Part shown: positions 34,510 to 43,298 of the stretch, in pieces | Layout of the letters: every line of letters begins with the position of its first letter | Numbering within the stretch: position 1 is the stretch's first letter | Origin: Cyanidium caldarium | Taxonomy: Eukaryota; Rhodophyta; Bangiophyceae; Cyanidiales; Cyanidiaceae | Reading direction: 5' to 3' | Assembly (NCBI GenBank): GCA_026184775.1 | Contig: JANCYW010000017.1 | Coordinates: 186,001 to 250,000, forward strand | Length of the DNA stretch: 64,000 nt | Program-made: the position numbers and the translations under genes | Notes under the pieces: generated by a model | Told to the model about the DNA's origin: nothing | Seen by the model: only the letters and a program-made list of their open reading frames with translations | The model's database searches: none

Positions 34510-35463
34510 ATGACGTATCGCTCGCCACCTCCGCGGTACCGCGGCTCGCCGGCGCGCCACTTTGACAAGGAGAATCTGTTCCGCTCGCCGAACCACCTCA
34601 ACAAGATGAATCAGTCGATTCAGACGCCGTTCAAGGAGCTGGCCAATTCGCCGTCCAAACTCGAGGACCAGGCGTATATGCGCAAGCGGATCGAGGAGGA
34701 GACGTACAAGGCGAAACAGTTGAAGATGCTCAACTCCACGCTCATCCTGCGTCTGAAAGAGACCACCGCCGAGTGGGAGGCGAGCAAACGCCTCTGCAGC
34801 GAGGCTGAGGCGCGCATCATCGAGCTCCGCCACAAGACCGAGGCGCTCGAGGCGTGCCTCCACGACAAGGACGTCGACCTGGTGTCGGTGAGCAAGGAAC
34901 TGGCGCGGCAGCAGAAAGCCAACGAGGAGCTGCGCCAGCACGCTCACGAGCTCGACGAACTGCGCATCGAGGTGCTGGCGCTGCGCGAGTCCAAACACAA
35001 GCTCCTGGCCGATATGGAAGGACTGCAGTACGAGAAGGACCACGAGGTGCAACACTGGCGGGCGCTGGCCGAACAGGCGCGCACCGCCGACAGCGACGAA
35101 ATGGTGCAGCTGCGGCAGAAAGTGAGTTCGCTGCGGGCGGAGCAGGAGGAGGTGCGGCGTGAACTGCAGCTGGTGACGGAGAAGAAGGACGCGATCGCGC
35201 AAACGCTCGATCGCGTGTTTGCAGAGACGCGCACCTACCGCAACGCCTGCCAGACAAAAGACCAACAGTACGCCAGCGTGTGTGCGGAGAACACGGAGCT
35301 GAAGCGCAAACGCGAGGAGTTGCTGCGCGACATTGATGCCTTGAAGCGCCAGATCGAGGCGCTGACGCAGGAGCTGGATGACACCCACCAACGCAGCACG
35401 CTGCTTTACAAGCTGAAGAGTTTGCTGAGCGGACTCTTGTCGCTCTTCGGCGGCAGCGCGTGA
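34510..35463 (+). CDS. coiled-coil protein with KEN box and CDK-type sites
   Basis: 317 residues from ATG 34510. The first 50 residues are disordered and carry five proline-directed Ser/Thr sites (S5, S13, S26, T39, S47; S47 is in a full SPSK consensus), with a KEN motif at 20-22 (HFDKENLFRSP). From about residue 50 to 290 it is a nearly continuous coiled coil (heptads rich in Leu, Glu, Lys, Gln). It ends in a hydrophobic, amphipathic tail, KLKSLLSGLLSLFGGS, that could bind or insert in a membrane. The KEN box plus CDK sites suggest degradation by APC/C and mitotic control. Not assigned to a family; a spindle, kinetochore or organelle-division role is speculation. Confidence 0.75.
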   Translation: MTYRSPPPRYRGSPARHFDKENLFRSPNHLNKMNQSIQTPFKELANSPSKLEDQAYMRKRIEEETYKAKQLKMLNSTLILRLKETTAEWEASKRLCSEAEARIIELRHKTEALEACLHDKDVDLVSVSKELARQQKANEELRQHAHELDELRIEVLALRESKHKLLADMEGLQYEKDHEVQHWRALAEQARTADSDEMVQLRQKVSSLRAEQEEVRRELQLVTEKKDAIAQTLDRVFAETRTYRNACQTKDQQYASVCAENTELKRKREELLRDIDALKRQIEALTQELDDTHQRSTLLYKLKSLLSGLLSLFGGSA

Positions 35464-35550
35464 GGGACACAGGAAGAGAGAGAGAGAGGAGAACGCCCGA
35501 CGACTCGATGGTCGGCCACCAGACTCGGCGAATCACCTTCTCCGCCCGTC

Positions 35551-37824
35551 TCACGAGGTCGCCGCCGTCTTCCCGTTCAGCCGGCGTACCTCGTACTCGA
35601 GAGCCGCTTCGTCCACCAGCAGCGTTCGCAGCGACGGATACCGCGGGGTGACCACTTGCACATCCAGCGCGTGGCACAGCTGCATCAGGAGCGTAAACAC
35701 CGACTGCAACACTCGTGTGGCCGCGCTCGGCACCACGAAGCAGCGTCGAACCGACTGTTCGAGGCGCTCCAACCCGTCCCGCCAATTCACCCGAAACTCC
35801 TCCAGCACCAGCCGCAGGCGGTGCTCGTCGGGCGCATCCGCGCGGTGCTGCAGGGCCATCAGATCGGCAAACTGCCGCCGCAGCTCCATCTCCGCAAATT
35901 GTTCGGTGCAGGCATCGCGTTGTGGAGCCAGCGCCGCCACCAGGTCCGACCACTCGTCGGCGGCCTGGTCGACGGCCACCGGCTGCACCGTCACGCCCGC
36001 CTGCTGCGCAGATGCCTGCAGCCGCTCCAGTATCAGATCCATATTCTGAATCAGAAACACCAGCCGGGTGCGCGGGGTGGGAAAGCGCTCCGCCATCTGA
36101 TGCAGTATCCGCTCCATATGCCGTCGCATACGGTCCAGCGGCTGACGCACCATCACCTCCGGGTGCGGCTGCGGTTGCAGCAACGCCAGCAGCGCCGCCG
36201 TCCATCCAGCATACCGGCGCACCGCCACATGCGGGCCACACACGCCCCCCAGCAGCTGCTCCGGCTGGGCGACATCCGCCCCCGCCGCCGCCAGCGCCAC
36301 CTCAAACATCGCGTGCGGCTGGGCGTCCTGCAGGCTCTGCTCCTGCGCTTGCAGCAGATGTTTCAGTCGCGGCAACGCCATCAACTCCACGCGCGAGAAA
36401 TACGACTCCATCACCAACACGCCACGCTGTCGCACCAATGCGCGTTGCCGCTGCACCACCCGAATGCAGGTCAACAGGCCGAGCGCATCCCCGGTGCTGT
36501 TGGCGTAGGCGGCAAATTGGTCGATGATGAAGTGCTTCACCGGCTCGAAGATGCGCTCAAATACCTCGTCGCGCACGCTGCCAAAGTAGCGGGTGCAGAA
36601 AGCGTACTCGGTGGTACACGCTTCGATGAACATCTTGCCCACCGAACGGAAGATCTCCTCGGCGGGCAGCGGCTGTCGCCGATCCATCACCACCGCCAGG
36701 ATACTGGACGGCGCGTTGTATCGTTGCAGAATGTCCAGACGGTCGGCCAGGGAAAAACCGCGACCGACGCTTTGGCCAGTGCCCGCGTCTTGTTCCGCGG
36801 GCGTGGAGGTGCGCGCCAGACCGCCCACGGGTAGGAGTGAGGAGGCCGACGGCAGCCACGAACTCAGAAACGACAACGAGCCGGTGGCGTACATCGCCGA
36901 GGTCACTACGGTCTCGCTGCCGGTAGGGTCCGGCTCCTGCAGTGCCACTAGTCCCGAAACGTACCGCCGAAACAGCCCCAGGTACACGCGGCCCATGGTG
37001 GCCACGTAGGCGTTCTGCACCTCGTCAAACACCGACGGTGCCATGTCCTGCAGAAACTCCACAAAGTACGCGTACTTGATCAGCACGTTCTGCTGCAGAA
37101 TCTGCACGTTGGTGTTCGGCTCCAGCAGCATGGTCAACTTGTCCAACAGGAATTCACGCAGGCGCCGCACCACCTCCTGCAACAGCCGATACAACAGCGG
37201 CGCCACCTGCTGGCAGGCCGCCGTACGTCGGGTGTCCTCCAGCGAGGCGAACTCGATTTTCTTGCGCAGTTGCACCACGTGGCCCAGATAGGTCTCGTCG
37301 ATCACGCGCGGCGCTCGCAACGCCTCTACGTGCGCCGGGTCCATCACCAGCTCGGAGGCGAATGCGGTCAGGTGCGCCGCGGCTACGCGCCGCGTCTGCA
37401 GCTGCTGCTCGTCGGTGCGCGCGGTGCTCTCGTGTTGCCGGATGTCCCGCGCCAGCCGCTCCACCTCGGTCGCTGACGCCTCCAAACTGCTCTCCAGCTC
37501 GGTGAACGATATCGCACACGCCTCCAGATTCGATTGCAACGTCGCCATCAGCGGTTCGTCGTCGGTGATGCGGCCCAGCGTCTGCGCCTCTAGCGCCTTG
37601 AGCTGCGCCTCGTATTCCAGAAAAGTGCGCTGCAGCGCCGCCAAGGTCGACTCGACACCGTCGCCGTGCGCGGAGTTACTGGCACTCTCTAGGTGTTGTT
37701 CCACAAGTTGCCAACTCCGCTGCAGCGACGCGTCGTGCACCGCGTCCGGCGGCAGGCGGCAGGCGGGGAATTCCGCCACCCCCGCCGCCCGCCACGCCGT
37801 CTCAAACTCCTCCTCCGTCAACAT
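35551..37824 (-). CDS. VPS52: GARP/EARP tethering complex subunit Vps52
   Basis: Subunit of the complex that tethers endosome-derived vesicles to the trans-Golgi network. 757 residues from ATG 37824. The N-terminal third is helical (LKALEAQTLGRITDDEPLMA; FTELESSLEASATEVERLAR). The Vps52 core contains LREFLLDKLTMLLEPNTNVQ, VLIKYAYFVEFLQD, GRVYLGLFRRYVSGLVALQE and EEIFRSVGKMFIEACTTEYA, all in the order of yeast and animal Vps52 (compare the FLLQKI..., LLKYRFFYQFL, YLSYYRSYL blocks). The C-terminal region is helical, as in other CATCHR proteins. I first considered COG4, but the core blocks fit Vps52. Confidence 0.87.
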   Translation of the reverse strand: MLTEEEFETAWRAAGVAEFPACRLPPDAVHDASLQRSWQLVEQHLESASNSAHGDGVESTLAALQRTFLEYEAQLKALEAQTLGRITDDEPLMATLQSNLEACAISFTELESSLEASATEVERLARDIRQHESTARTDEQQLQTRRVAAAHLTAFASELVMDPAHVEALRAPRVIDETYLGHVVQLRKKIEFASLEDTRRTAACQQVAPLLYRLLQEVVRRLREFLLDKLTMLLEPNTNVQILQQNVLIKYAYFVEFLQDMAPSVFDEVQNAYVATMGRVYLGLFRRYVSGLVALQEPDPTGSETVVTSAMYATGSLSFLSSWLPSASSLLPVGGLARTSTPAEQDAGTGQSVGRGFSLADRLDILQRYNAPSSILAVVMDRRQPLPAEEIFRSVGKMFIEACTTEYAFCTRYFGSVRDEVFERIFEPVKHFIIDQFAAYANSTGDALGLLTCIRVVQRQRALVRQRGVLVMESYFSRVELMALPRLKHLLQAQEQSLQDAQPHAMFEVALAAAGADVAQPEQLLGGVCGPHVAVRRYAGWTAALLALLQPQPHPEVMVRQPLDRMRRHMERILHQMAERFPTPRTRLVFLIQNMDLILERLQASAQQAGVTVQPVAVDQAADEWSDLVAALAPQRDACTEQFAEMELRRQFADLMALQHRADAPDEHRLRLVLEEFRVNWRDGLERLEQSVRRCFVVPSAATRVLQSVFTLLMQLCHALDVQVVTPRYPSLRTLLVDEAALEYEVRRLNGKTAATS

Positions 37825-38142
37825 GATCCGTCTGGATGAAGAAGATGCAACCTGTGATCCCCTTCACTAGTCGCGACGGGGTCTCATACCCTGCCGTCAA
37901 CGCTCACTCTTCCTCTCACGTGTTGGCAGGCACGCCTCCCGCAGGTGCTCCCCGTCGTGCCCGACACACACGTCCGCGCGCCGTTTCGGTCGCCTCGGGT
38001 CGGTGGGCGGCGTCGGGCGGGTCGGGAGAGACATCACGTGAGCGTGGGGTGGCGGACGGGACCCCCGTGGGTCAAGCGCGGGACACGACAGCGCTACTTT
38101 TGGAGGCGACGATTGGAGGGTGTGAACGATTGTGCAGAGGGC
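37825..38142. promoter_or_regulatory. divergent upstream region, 318 bases
   Basis: Between Vps52 and prolyl-tRNA synthetase starts. The ProRS frame is open to a GTG at 37945 but has no ATG before 38143. No gene seen. Confidence 0.4.
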
Positions 38143-40077
38143 ATGGAGGACAAGCGTTCGGGGGGGAGTGCGCGGGGAACGGTCGACGTCGGCGACGGCG
38201 ATCGGGCGGCCAACGGCGCAGCGTCGGTGACGTTTGCGGAGGACGCGACGGCCGCTGTGGCCGAGTTGCGGGTGAATCGATCGGGTGGTGTGCGTGAAGG
38301 TGTTCTAGAGGTTCGCGGCGATTCTGGCGCGGCCGTGGCCACTCAGGACGGCCCGGTGGGTGCCGACGGTGCGCCTGACCCATCGGCCGGCGCCCGAGCC
38401 GGATCGCGTCGGGCGGCCGCCCCGGCCACCAAGCACCAATCGGCGCCGCCGATGATGAACGCCCTCAACAAGAGCGCCAGCGGCAAGAAGGTGGTGGAGA
38501 AAGAGTCGCGCGAAGGCCTCGAGTTCGCCAAGGGCGGCCACTTCTCCGCGTGGTATCAGCAGCTGGTGGTCAAGTCCGAGCTGATCGAGTTCTACGACAT
38601 CTCCGGCTGTTACATCTTCCGGCCGTGGTCGTATGCCATCTGGGAGCGCATTCGCGAGTTCTTTGACGCCGAGATAAAATTGCTGGGCGTGGACAACGCC
38701 TACTTCCCGCTGTTCGTATCGGCGCGGCGGTTGGAATCGGAGAGGGAGCACGTGGAGGGATTCGCGGCCGAAGTGGCCTGGGTGACGCGCAGCGGCTCCA
38801 GCGAGCTGGAGGAGCCCATTGCGGTGCGACCGACCTCGGAGACCATCATATACCCGGCGATGGCCAAGTGGATCCGCTCGCACCGCGACCTGCCGCTCAA
38901 GCTGAACCAGTGGAGCAACGTGGTGCGGTGGGAGTTTAAGCACCCGACGCCGTTCATTCGGTCGCGCGAGTTTTTGTGGCAGGAGGGACACACCGCGCAC
39001 GTCAGCCGCGAAGATGCTGACGAGGAGGTGCTGGTGATCTTGGAGCTTTATCGGCGCATATACGAGGAGCTGCTGGCGGTGCCGGTCATCAAAGGCGTGA
39101 AGAGCGACAAGGAGCGCTTTGCGGGCGGTCTGTACACCACCACCATCGAGGCGTTCGTGCCGGCCAACGGGCGTGCGATTCAGGCGGCCACGAGTCACTC
39201 GCTGGGCCAGAATTTCGCCAAGATGTTCGACATCTGGTACGAGGCCGGCGATGGCCGCAGCAGGGCCATGCCGTGGCAGAACTCGTGGGGTTGCACCACG
39301 CGCACCATCGGCGTGGCGGTGATGGTGCACGGTGACGACAAAGGTCTGGTGTTGCCGCCGCGAGTAGCGCCGGTGCAAGTGGTGGTGGTGCCGATCGTGT
39401 TGCGCGGCAAGAACGAAGCGGTGCACCCGATGTGTCTGATGATCGCGGACCGCCTGCGACGATACGGCATGCGGGTCAAGTACGACGACCGCACCGAGCG
39501 GACGCCCGGGTGGAAGTTCAACCACTGGGAGTTGCGCGGCGTGCCGCTGCGACTGGAGGTGGGTCCGCGCGATATCGCGGCAGAGCAAGTGCTGGTGACG
39601 CGACGGGACACCGGTGAGAAGACGGCGTTGCCGTTGCAGGCGGACATGGTGGACGCCGTTCACGACCCACTCGCGGATGCGGTGCATGCGCTGTTGGAGC
39701 GGGTGCAGGCGGATATGTTGGCGCGGGCGACCGCCGAGCGCAACGCGCATATCGGACGCGCGGCGGATTGGGAGGCATTTATGCGGTTGCTGGAGGCGGG
39801 CCACATGATACTGACGCCGTGGTGCAATGCCGGTGAATGCGAGGAGCAGGTCAAGCAGCGCAGCGGGGAGTGCGCCACCGCCATCGCCCAAGAGGAGGCC
39901 GCCGGCGGCGGCGGCTTGACCGGCGCCGCGAAGACGCTGTGCCTGCCGTTCGCCGCGGAGATGCAACGACTGCAGTTGTGCGCCGTCGACGAATATGAAG
40001 CGCCGGCGGACGGCAAGCGCTGTTTCGCTTGTGAGCGACCGGCTCGACGTTGGGCGCTATGGGGTAGAAGTTACTAA
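38143..40077 (+). CDS. prolyl-tRNA synthetase, archaeal/eukaryotic type
   Basis: Charges tRNA-Pro in the cytosol. 644 residues from ATG 38143. The N-terminal ~115 residues are Ala/Gly/Asp-rich and disordered. The class II core starts at SREGLEFAKGGHFSAWYQQL and includes motif 1 (around YIFRPWSYAIWERIREFFD), motif 2 (NVVRWEFKHPTPFIRSREFL, WQEGHTAH) and motif 3 near HGDDKGLVLPPRVAP. There is no bacterial editing insertion. The anticodon-binding domain (VVVVPIVLRGKNEAVH) is followed by the family's C-terminal zinc domain with CNAGECEEQ and CFACERPARRWALWGRSY. The ending WGRSY (typically fxGKSY) confirms a full-length end. Confidence 0.95.
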   Translation: MEDKRSGGSARGTVDVGDGDRAANGAASVTFAEDATAAVAELRVNRSGGVREGVLEVRGDSGAAVATQDGPVGADGAPDPSAGARAGSRRAAAPATKHQSAPPMMNALNKSASGKKVVEKESREGLEFAKGGHFSAWYQQLVVKSELIEFYDISGCYIFRPWSYAIWERIREFFDAEIKLLGVDNAYFPLFVSARRLESEREHVEGFAAEVAWVTRSGSSELEEPIAVRPTSETIIYPAMAKWIRSHRDLPLKLNQWSNVVRWEFKHPTPFIRSREFLWQEGHTAHVSREDADEEVLVILELYRRIYEELLAVPVIKGVKSDKERFAGGLYTTTIEAFVPANGRAIQAATSHSLGQNFAKMFDIWYEAGDGRSRAMPWQNSWGCTTRTIGVAVMVHGDDKGLVLPPRVAPVQVVVVPIVLRGKNEAVHPMCLMIADRLRRYGMRVKYDDRTERTPGWKFNHWELRGVPLRLEVGPRDIAAEQVLVTRRDTGEKTALPLQADMVDAVHDPLADAVHALLERVQADMLARATAERNAHIGRAADWEAFMRLLEAGHMILTPWCNAGECEEQVKQRSGECATAIAQEEAAGGGGLTGAAKTLCLPFAAEMQRLQLCAVDEYEAPADGKRCFACERPARRWALWGRSY

Positions 40078-40129
40078 ACGCCGGTGACGCTGCGTGCGGA
40101 CACGATGGACGGTACACACGCTGCCACGC

Positions 40130-40375
40130 CTAGTGCGCGGCGATGTCGTCGGGCAATACCGCCGTGGAAATGTCACCCGACCCCGCGGGTAAGTCGGCCG
40201 CATCGTACACCACTCGCAAGATCAGCGAGCACGACGGGCAGCGCGCCACCTCCTCCCCGTCGCGCATGTCCGCAAACGTGAGGATGAACACGTCGCCACA
40301 CGGACACGGATAGGTGAAGCGCTGCTGCTGGTCGTCGCGCTCCATGTCCTCCAACTCCACCTCGTCGTACCACAT
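40130..40375 (-). CDS. DPH3: diphthamide biosynthesis protein Dph3 (CSL zinc finger)
   Basis: Electron donor for the Dph1-Dph2 enzyme that starts diphthamide formation on eEF2; also called Kti11 and linked to Elongator. 81 residues, the usual size. The DPH-type zinc finger is complete: YDEVELEDMERDD, then TYPCPCGDVFILT with C24 and C26, and VARCPSCSLILRVVYD with C46 and C49 (the CSL motif is here CSL, as in the name). It starts at ATG 40375 and lies tail-to-tail with ProRS, 52 bases apart. Confidence 0.95.
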   Translation of the reverse strand: MWYDEVELEDMERDDQQQRFTYPCPCGDVFILTFADMRDGEEVARCPSCSLILRVVYDAADLPAGSGDISTAVLPDDIAAH

Positions 40376-40595
40376 GACGCGGGGAAAAGCGGAAGTGAAA
40401 GCGCGAACGGGTCGAGGGGGGAGAGCGTGCGGGCCGGGTTCCCAGAGCGCACAGCGCCGTCGCAGCGCCGTCGCAGCGCCGTCGCGTGCCCCGACCGAAA
40501 CTTCTTTTGTGCAATGCGACGTTTAGGGGCAATATCGTACATCCGTGTGCGTGGGGAGCGCTGCGGCACGCTGACCACCTCCGCGCTTTGCCACC

Positions 40596-41672
40596 CTACA
40601 AAGCGTGCGTGGTCGGCGATGCCAAGCAAAAACTGGCGTGCTGCACTCTGGTGGGTGTGCTCGGCATTGTGAAGCAGCGCACCGTCCCGCATTGGCTGTG
40701 TGGATTGTAGTGGCACACCTCGACTCTCCGCGTGATGGGCAGCGGAGATGTCGAGTGCGAGAGGCAGTCGCGCGGTGCCGGGCGATACCGTCCATCGCTC
40801 TCGCTGGATACGGTGGGAATACGGTGCAGGATGACGGCGGCGTTGGCGTCTTCTAGGAGGGCATGAAGAGCACCTGTGGCGCGAGCATCCGGTGCAGCGG
40901 CATGGTTGCCGGCTGCGGATGCCAACATTGCCGGTCCGTCGATGATCAGCAGTGTCGGTGCCGAAAGGGATACCGCGGCTCCCGTGCTTTTGTCTGGCGC
41001 TAGCGCTTTCGTCGGAGAACCGTCCGCGTTCCTACGCGTGGCGCACTGCTCGCGCCCATGGATGCAAGACGTGAGCGCCCTCGAATCGGCTTCCGTCCAC
41101 GGCACCATACAGCGATGGAGATGGGAGTGCGAGGCGTTCGCATCGGTTGCTGCCGGCATCTGCTCGTCGTGCCTCTTCTCTCGCTGTGCCGCTTCCCGTG
41201 CCAGCAATGGTTCTCGCAACGCCTCCAACAGTTGCGCCAACTCCTCCACGCTGTGCACATCGGCCACTTGCACCCGCTCCAAGTCGAGTCGGAGCTGATC
41301 ATCCACACTGTCCATATTGCCTCTGCGCACGAGTCCTTCCATTCCAAACACGCCCACGCAATCCACCCAGTATATGCAGTCGCCCCGGCGCCGACTCTCC
41401 CGCACCGCCCGCGCCACCGTCTGCCACAGCCACGCCCGCGCCACCGGCTCCAGCACTGCCTCGCCGCGCACTTCCACACAGTCGCCCGGATAAAGGGGCC
41501 CTAACGGTGCCGGCACTCCGGATGCCGCAACTCCTCTGACCGAGGCGGGTGCTTGGTTGCCGACAGCGCCGTGTTCACCGACGAGGTGCGCACTCCGCCG
41601 CGCCAACACTCGTTCCACCAGCAGCAGATCCTGTTCCCATCCGGCAGTGCTGGTGCCGTCGACGGAGTTCAT
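40596..41672 (-). CDS. RecA/RAD51-fold protein lacking a recognisable Walker A
   Basis: 358 residues from ATG 41672. The layout recalls RAD51 paralogues such as XRCC2 or RAD51D. GDCVEVRGEAVLEPVARAWL corresponds to the P-loop strand and helix, GDCIYWVDCVGVFGMEGLVR to the 'VxYIDTEGxF' strand, VQVADVHSVEELAQLLEALR to the next strand and helix, and APTLLIIDGPAML to the Walker B strand. The P-loop itself (GxxGxGKT) is absent: it reads GEAVLEPV. An Ala/Thr/Arg-rich insert separates the last two blocks, and the C-terminal ~70 residues look unstructured. It could be a non-catalytic recombination mediator (Shu/SWSAP-like). This is inferred from pattern, not proven homology. Confidence 0.5.
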   Translation of the reverse strand: MNSVDGTSTAGWEQDLLLVERVLARRSAHLVGEHGAVGNQAPASVRGVAASGVPAPLGPLYPGDCVEVRGEAVLEPVARAWLWQTVARAVRESRRRGDCIYWVDCVGVFGMEGLVRRGNMDSVDDQLRLDLERVQVADVHSVEELAQLLEALREPLLAREAAQREKRHDEQMPAATDANASHSHLHRCMVPWTEADSRALTSCIHGREQCATRRNADGSPTKALAPDKSTGAAVSLSAPTLLIIDGPAMLASAAGNHAAAPDARATGALHALLEDANAAVILHRIPTVSSESDGRYRPAPRDCLSHSTSPLPITRRVEVCHYNPHSQCGTVRCFTMPSTPTRVQHASFCLASPTTHAL

Positions 41673-41997
41673 GGTGTGTCTGGGCGTCTCCGGCAGCCAG
41701 ACACGACCATAAAAAGTGTCCCAGGAGGGTGCCGCGGGTGCGCCGGCCCGCTCGACCGACACCTCGGCTCGTGGCGCGCGCGCGCGCGCACCCGGAGACG
41801 CCTCGCGCCACTTTCGGTCGGGAGGGGCGGGCAGGCGTCGCTGCGCTCGAGGTGCAACGGACGTGCCTCTGAGAGGGAACGCTAGACAAGAGGGTAGAGG
41901 AGAACAGGGCGCGGTGACGTCGGGCTACCCATCGGCGTCTGTGTTGGGTACTCCCTCGGACTCTTTGGGGTCATCTTGGCAATCTCCCCTCCTTTCG
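41673..41997. promoter_or_regulatory. divergent upstream region, 325 bases
   Basis: Between the RecA-fold and VTE6-like genes. It contains an alternating CG run (gcgcgcgcgcgcgc, about 41777-41790) that could adopt Z-form. The flanking frames run into it through GTG codons only. Confidence 0.4.
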
Positions 41998-42969
41998 ATG
42001 GGTCTCCCGACGGCTGTCCGATGGCGAGGCCACCGTCTGGCGTGGACGGCGGCGCCGCTATGGGCGGACCGACTGTCCCGATGGAGACAACCATCGAATT
42101 TTATGCGTGCGCCGTGGGTGGCGGGGCACCGGTTGCCGTGTTACCGGTTGAGGCACGCGTTGCGAACCCTGTGCCGCAACTCGCCTCTCCGAGCCCTCTT
42201 ACCCACGGGCGATGCCCGGGCAGCGACGGCGCTGCTGGTGAACGGCGCCCTCTATGTGGTCGGTCGCCGGTATGCTACGCGGTCGCTCACACCCGAGGCG
42301 CTTGTCCACGCGGCCGCGTTGGGGATGTTGCTGTGGGCGTCGCTCGGCTGGGCCGCCTGGACCACCTGTGTGCTGTTCCTGGTGCTGGGCAGTGTGGCCA
42401 CGCGCGTCAAGCTGGCCGAGAAGGAGTCACGCGGGATTGCGGAGAAGCGCGGCGGCGCACGCGGTCCGGAGAATGTGTGGGGCTCCGCGGCGGTCGCCGC
42501 CGCCTGCTGCATCCTGTACTCGCTGTGGGTGTATGCGGGTGTGGCCACCGGCAGTCCGGTGATGATGTGGTGCAAACTGGGTTTCGTGGGCTCGATGGCC
42601 ACCAAACTGTCCGACACGCTGGCGACGGAGATTGGCAAGGCGTACGGCCGCACCACCTATCTGGTGACCAACTTCCAGCGCGTCGCGCCGGGCACCGAAG
42701 GCGCCATCAGTGCCGAGGGCACCGTGGCGGGCATTGTCGGCTCGCTGGTGATCGCCAGCTTCGGGGCCATGTCCGGGCTCATACCGGCCACGCGCGCCTC
42801 CGTGGCGGTGTGTGCGGTGGCCGCCCTGGTCGCCACCACCATCGAGAGCGTTATCGGGGCCACGGTGCAACACCGATACGCTTGGCTCACCAACGAGACG
42901 GTGAACGTGATGAACACCGCGCTCGGAGCGCTTCTTGCAGTGCTGTTCGCCGGGTTGTTTCGGGTGTAG
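41998..42969 (+). CDS. DUF92/TMEM19-family membrane kinase, VTE6-like
   Basis: The plant plastid member VTE6 is a phytyl-phosphate kinase that recycles phytol for tocopherol and phylloquinone synthesis. 323 residues from ATG 41998. The N-terminal ~75 residues are Arg/Trp/Leu-rich with no acidic clusters and fit a plastid transit peptide. Hydrophobic segments include TALLVNGALYVVG, ALGMLLWASLGWAAWTTCVL, AAACCILYSLWVYAGVA and VNVMNTALGALLAVLFAGLF. The family blocks VATRVKLAEKESRGIAEKRG, GSMATKLSDTLATEIGKAYG and GTEGAISAEGTVAGIVGSLV are all present. Animal TMEM19 shares the domain, so the phytol role rests on the plastid setting. Confidence 0.85.
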   Translation: MGLPTAVRWRGHRLAWTAAPLWADRLSRWRQPSNFMRAPWVAGHRLPCYRLRHALRTLCRNSPLRALLPTGDARAATALLVNGALYVVGRRYATRSLTPEALVHAAALGMLLWASLGWAAWTTCVLFLVLGSVATRVKLAEKESRGIAEKRGGARGPENVWGSAAVAAACCILYSLWVYAGVATGSPVMMWCKLGFVGSMATKLSDTLATEIGKAYGRTTYLVTNFQRVAPGTEGAISAEGTVAGIVGSLVIASFGAMSGLIPATRASVAVCAVAALVATTIESVIGATVQHRYAWLTNETVNVMNTALGALLAVLFAGLFRV

Positions 42970-43298
42970 GACGCGTGGACGAATGCATGCGCTTCTTCGT
43001 CGCGGCAGGTGCCCGGCGTCGGCAGGGCTTCCGGCAGACGATAGAGAGAATCTTTTCCAACACGAGCCACCGCCGATCAGCCCCATCCGCCCTGTCACGC
43101 CTTTGTCAGCCTCAATACAGCTGTCTCATGTGCTTCGGCGGTCCTGCCGCTCGCACCGTCATCCCCGCAGTCGTCGGTTCTTGCCTCGCTTTGCCCTGTG
43201 CAACGTTGGCGCTCTGTCGCTCAAGTCGTGAGCTATTCGCATCGAGTCGACGACGCCGGGTTCACACAACCTTCAGTGTCACTGAAAGAGACATCGTC
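42970..43298. other. intergenic, 329 bases
   Basis: Between VTE6-like and bL21 genes, same strand. The bL21 frame is open throughout and has an upstream ATG near 43129, so the bL21 leader could be longer. Otherwise no gene seen. Confidence 0.4.

Noticed and set aside
35551-37824. COG4 as identity of the 757-residue tethering protein
   Set aside because: The conserved blocks (REFLLDKL, LIKYAYFVEFL, YLGLFRRYVSGL) follow Vps52 order.
38305-39966. 553-codon open frame antisense to prolyl-tRNA synthetase
   Set aside because: Same composition artefact; the sense strand carries every class II motif.
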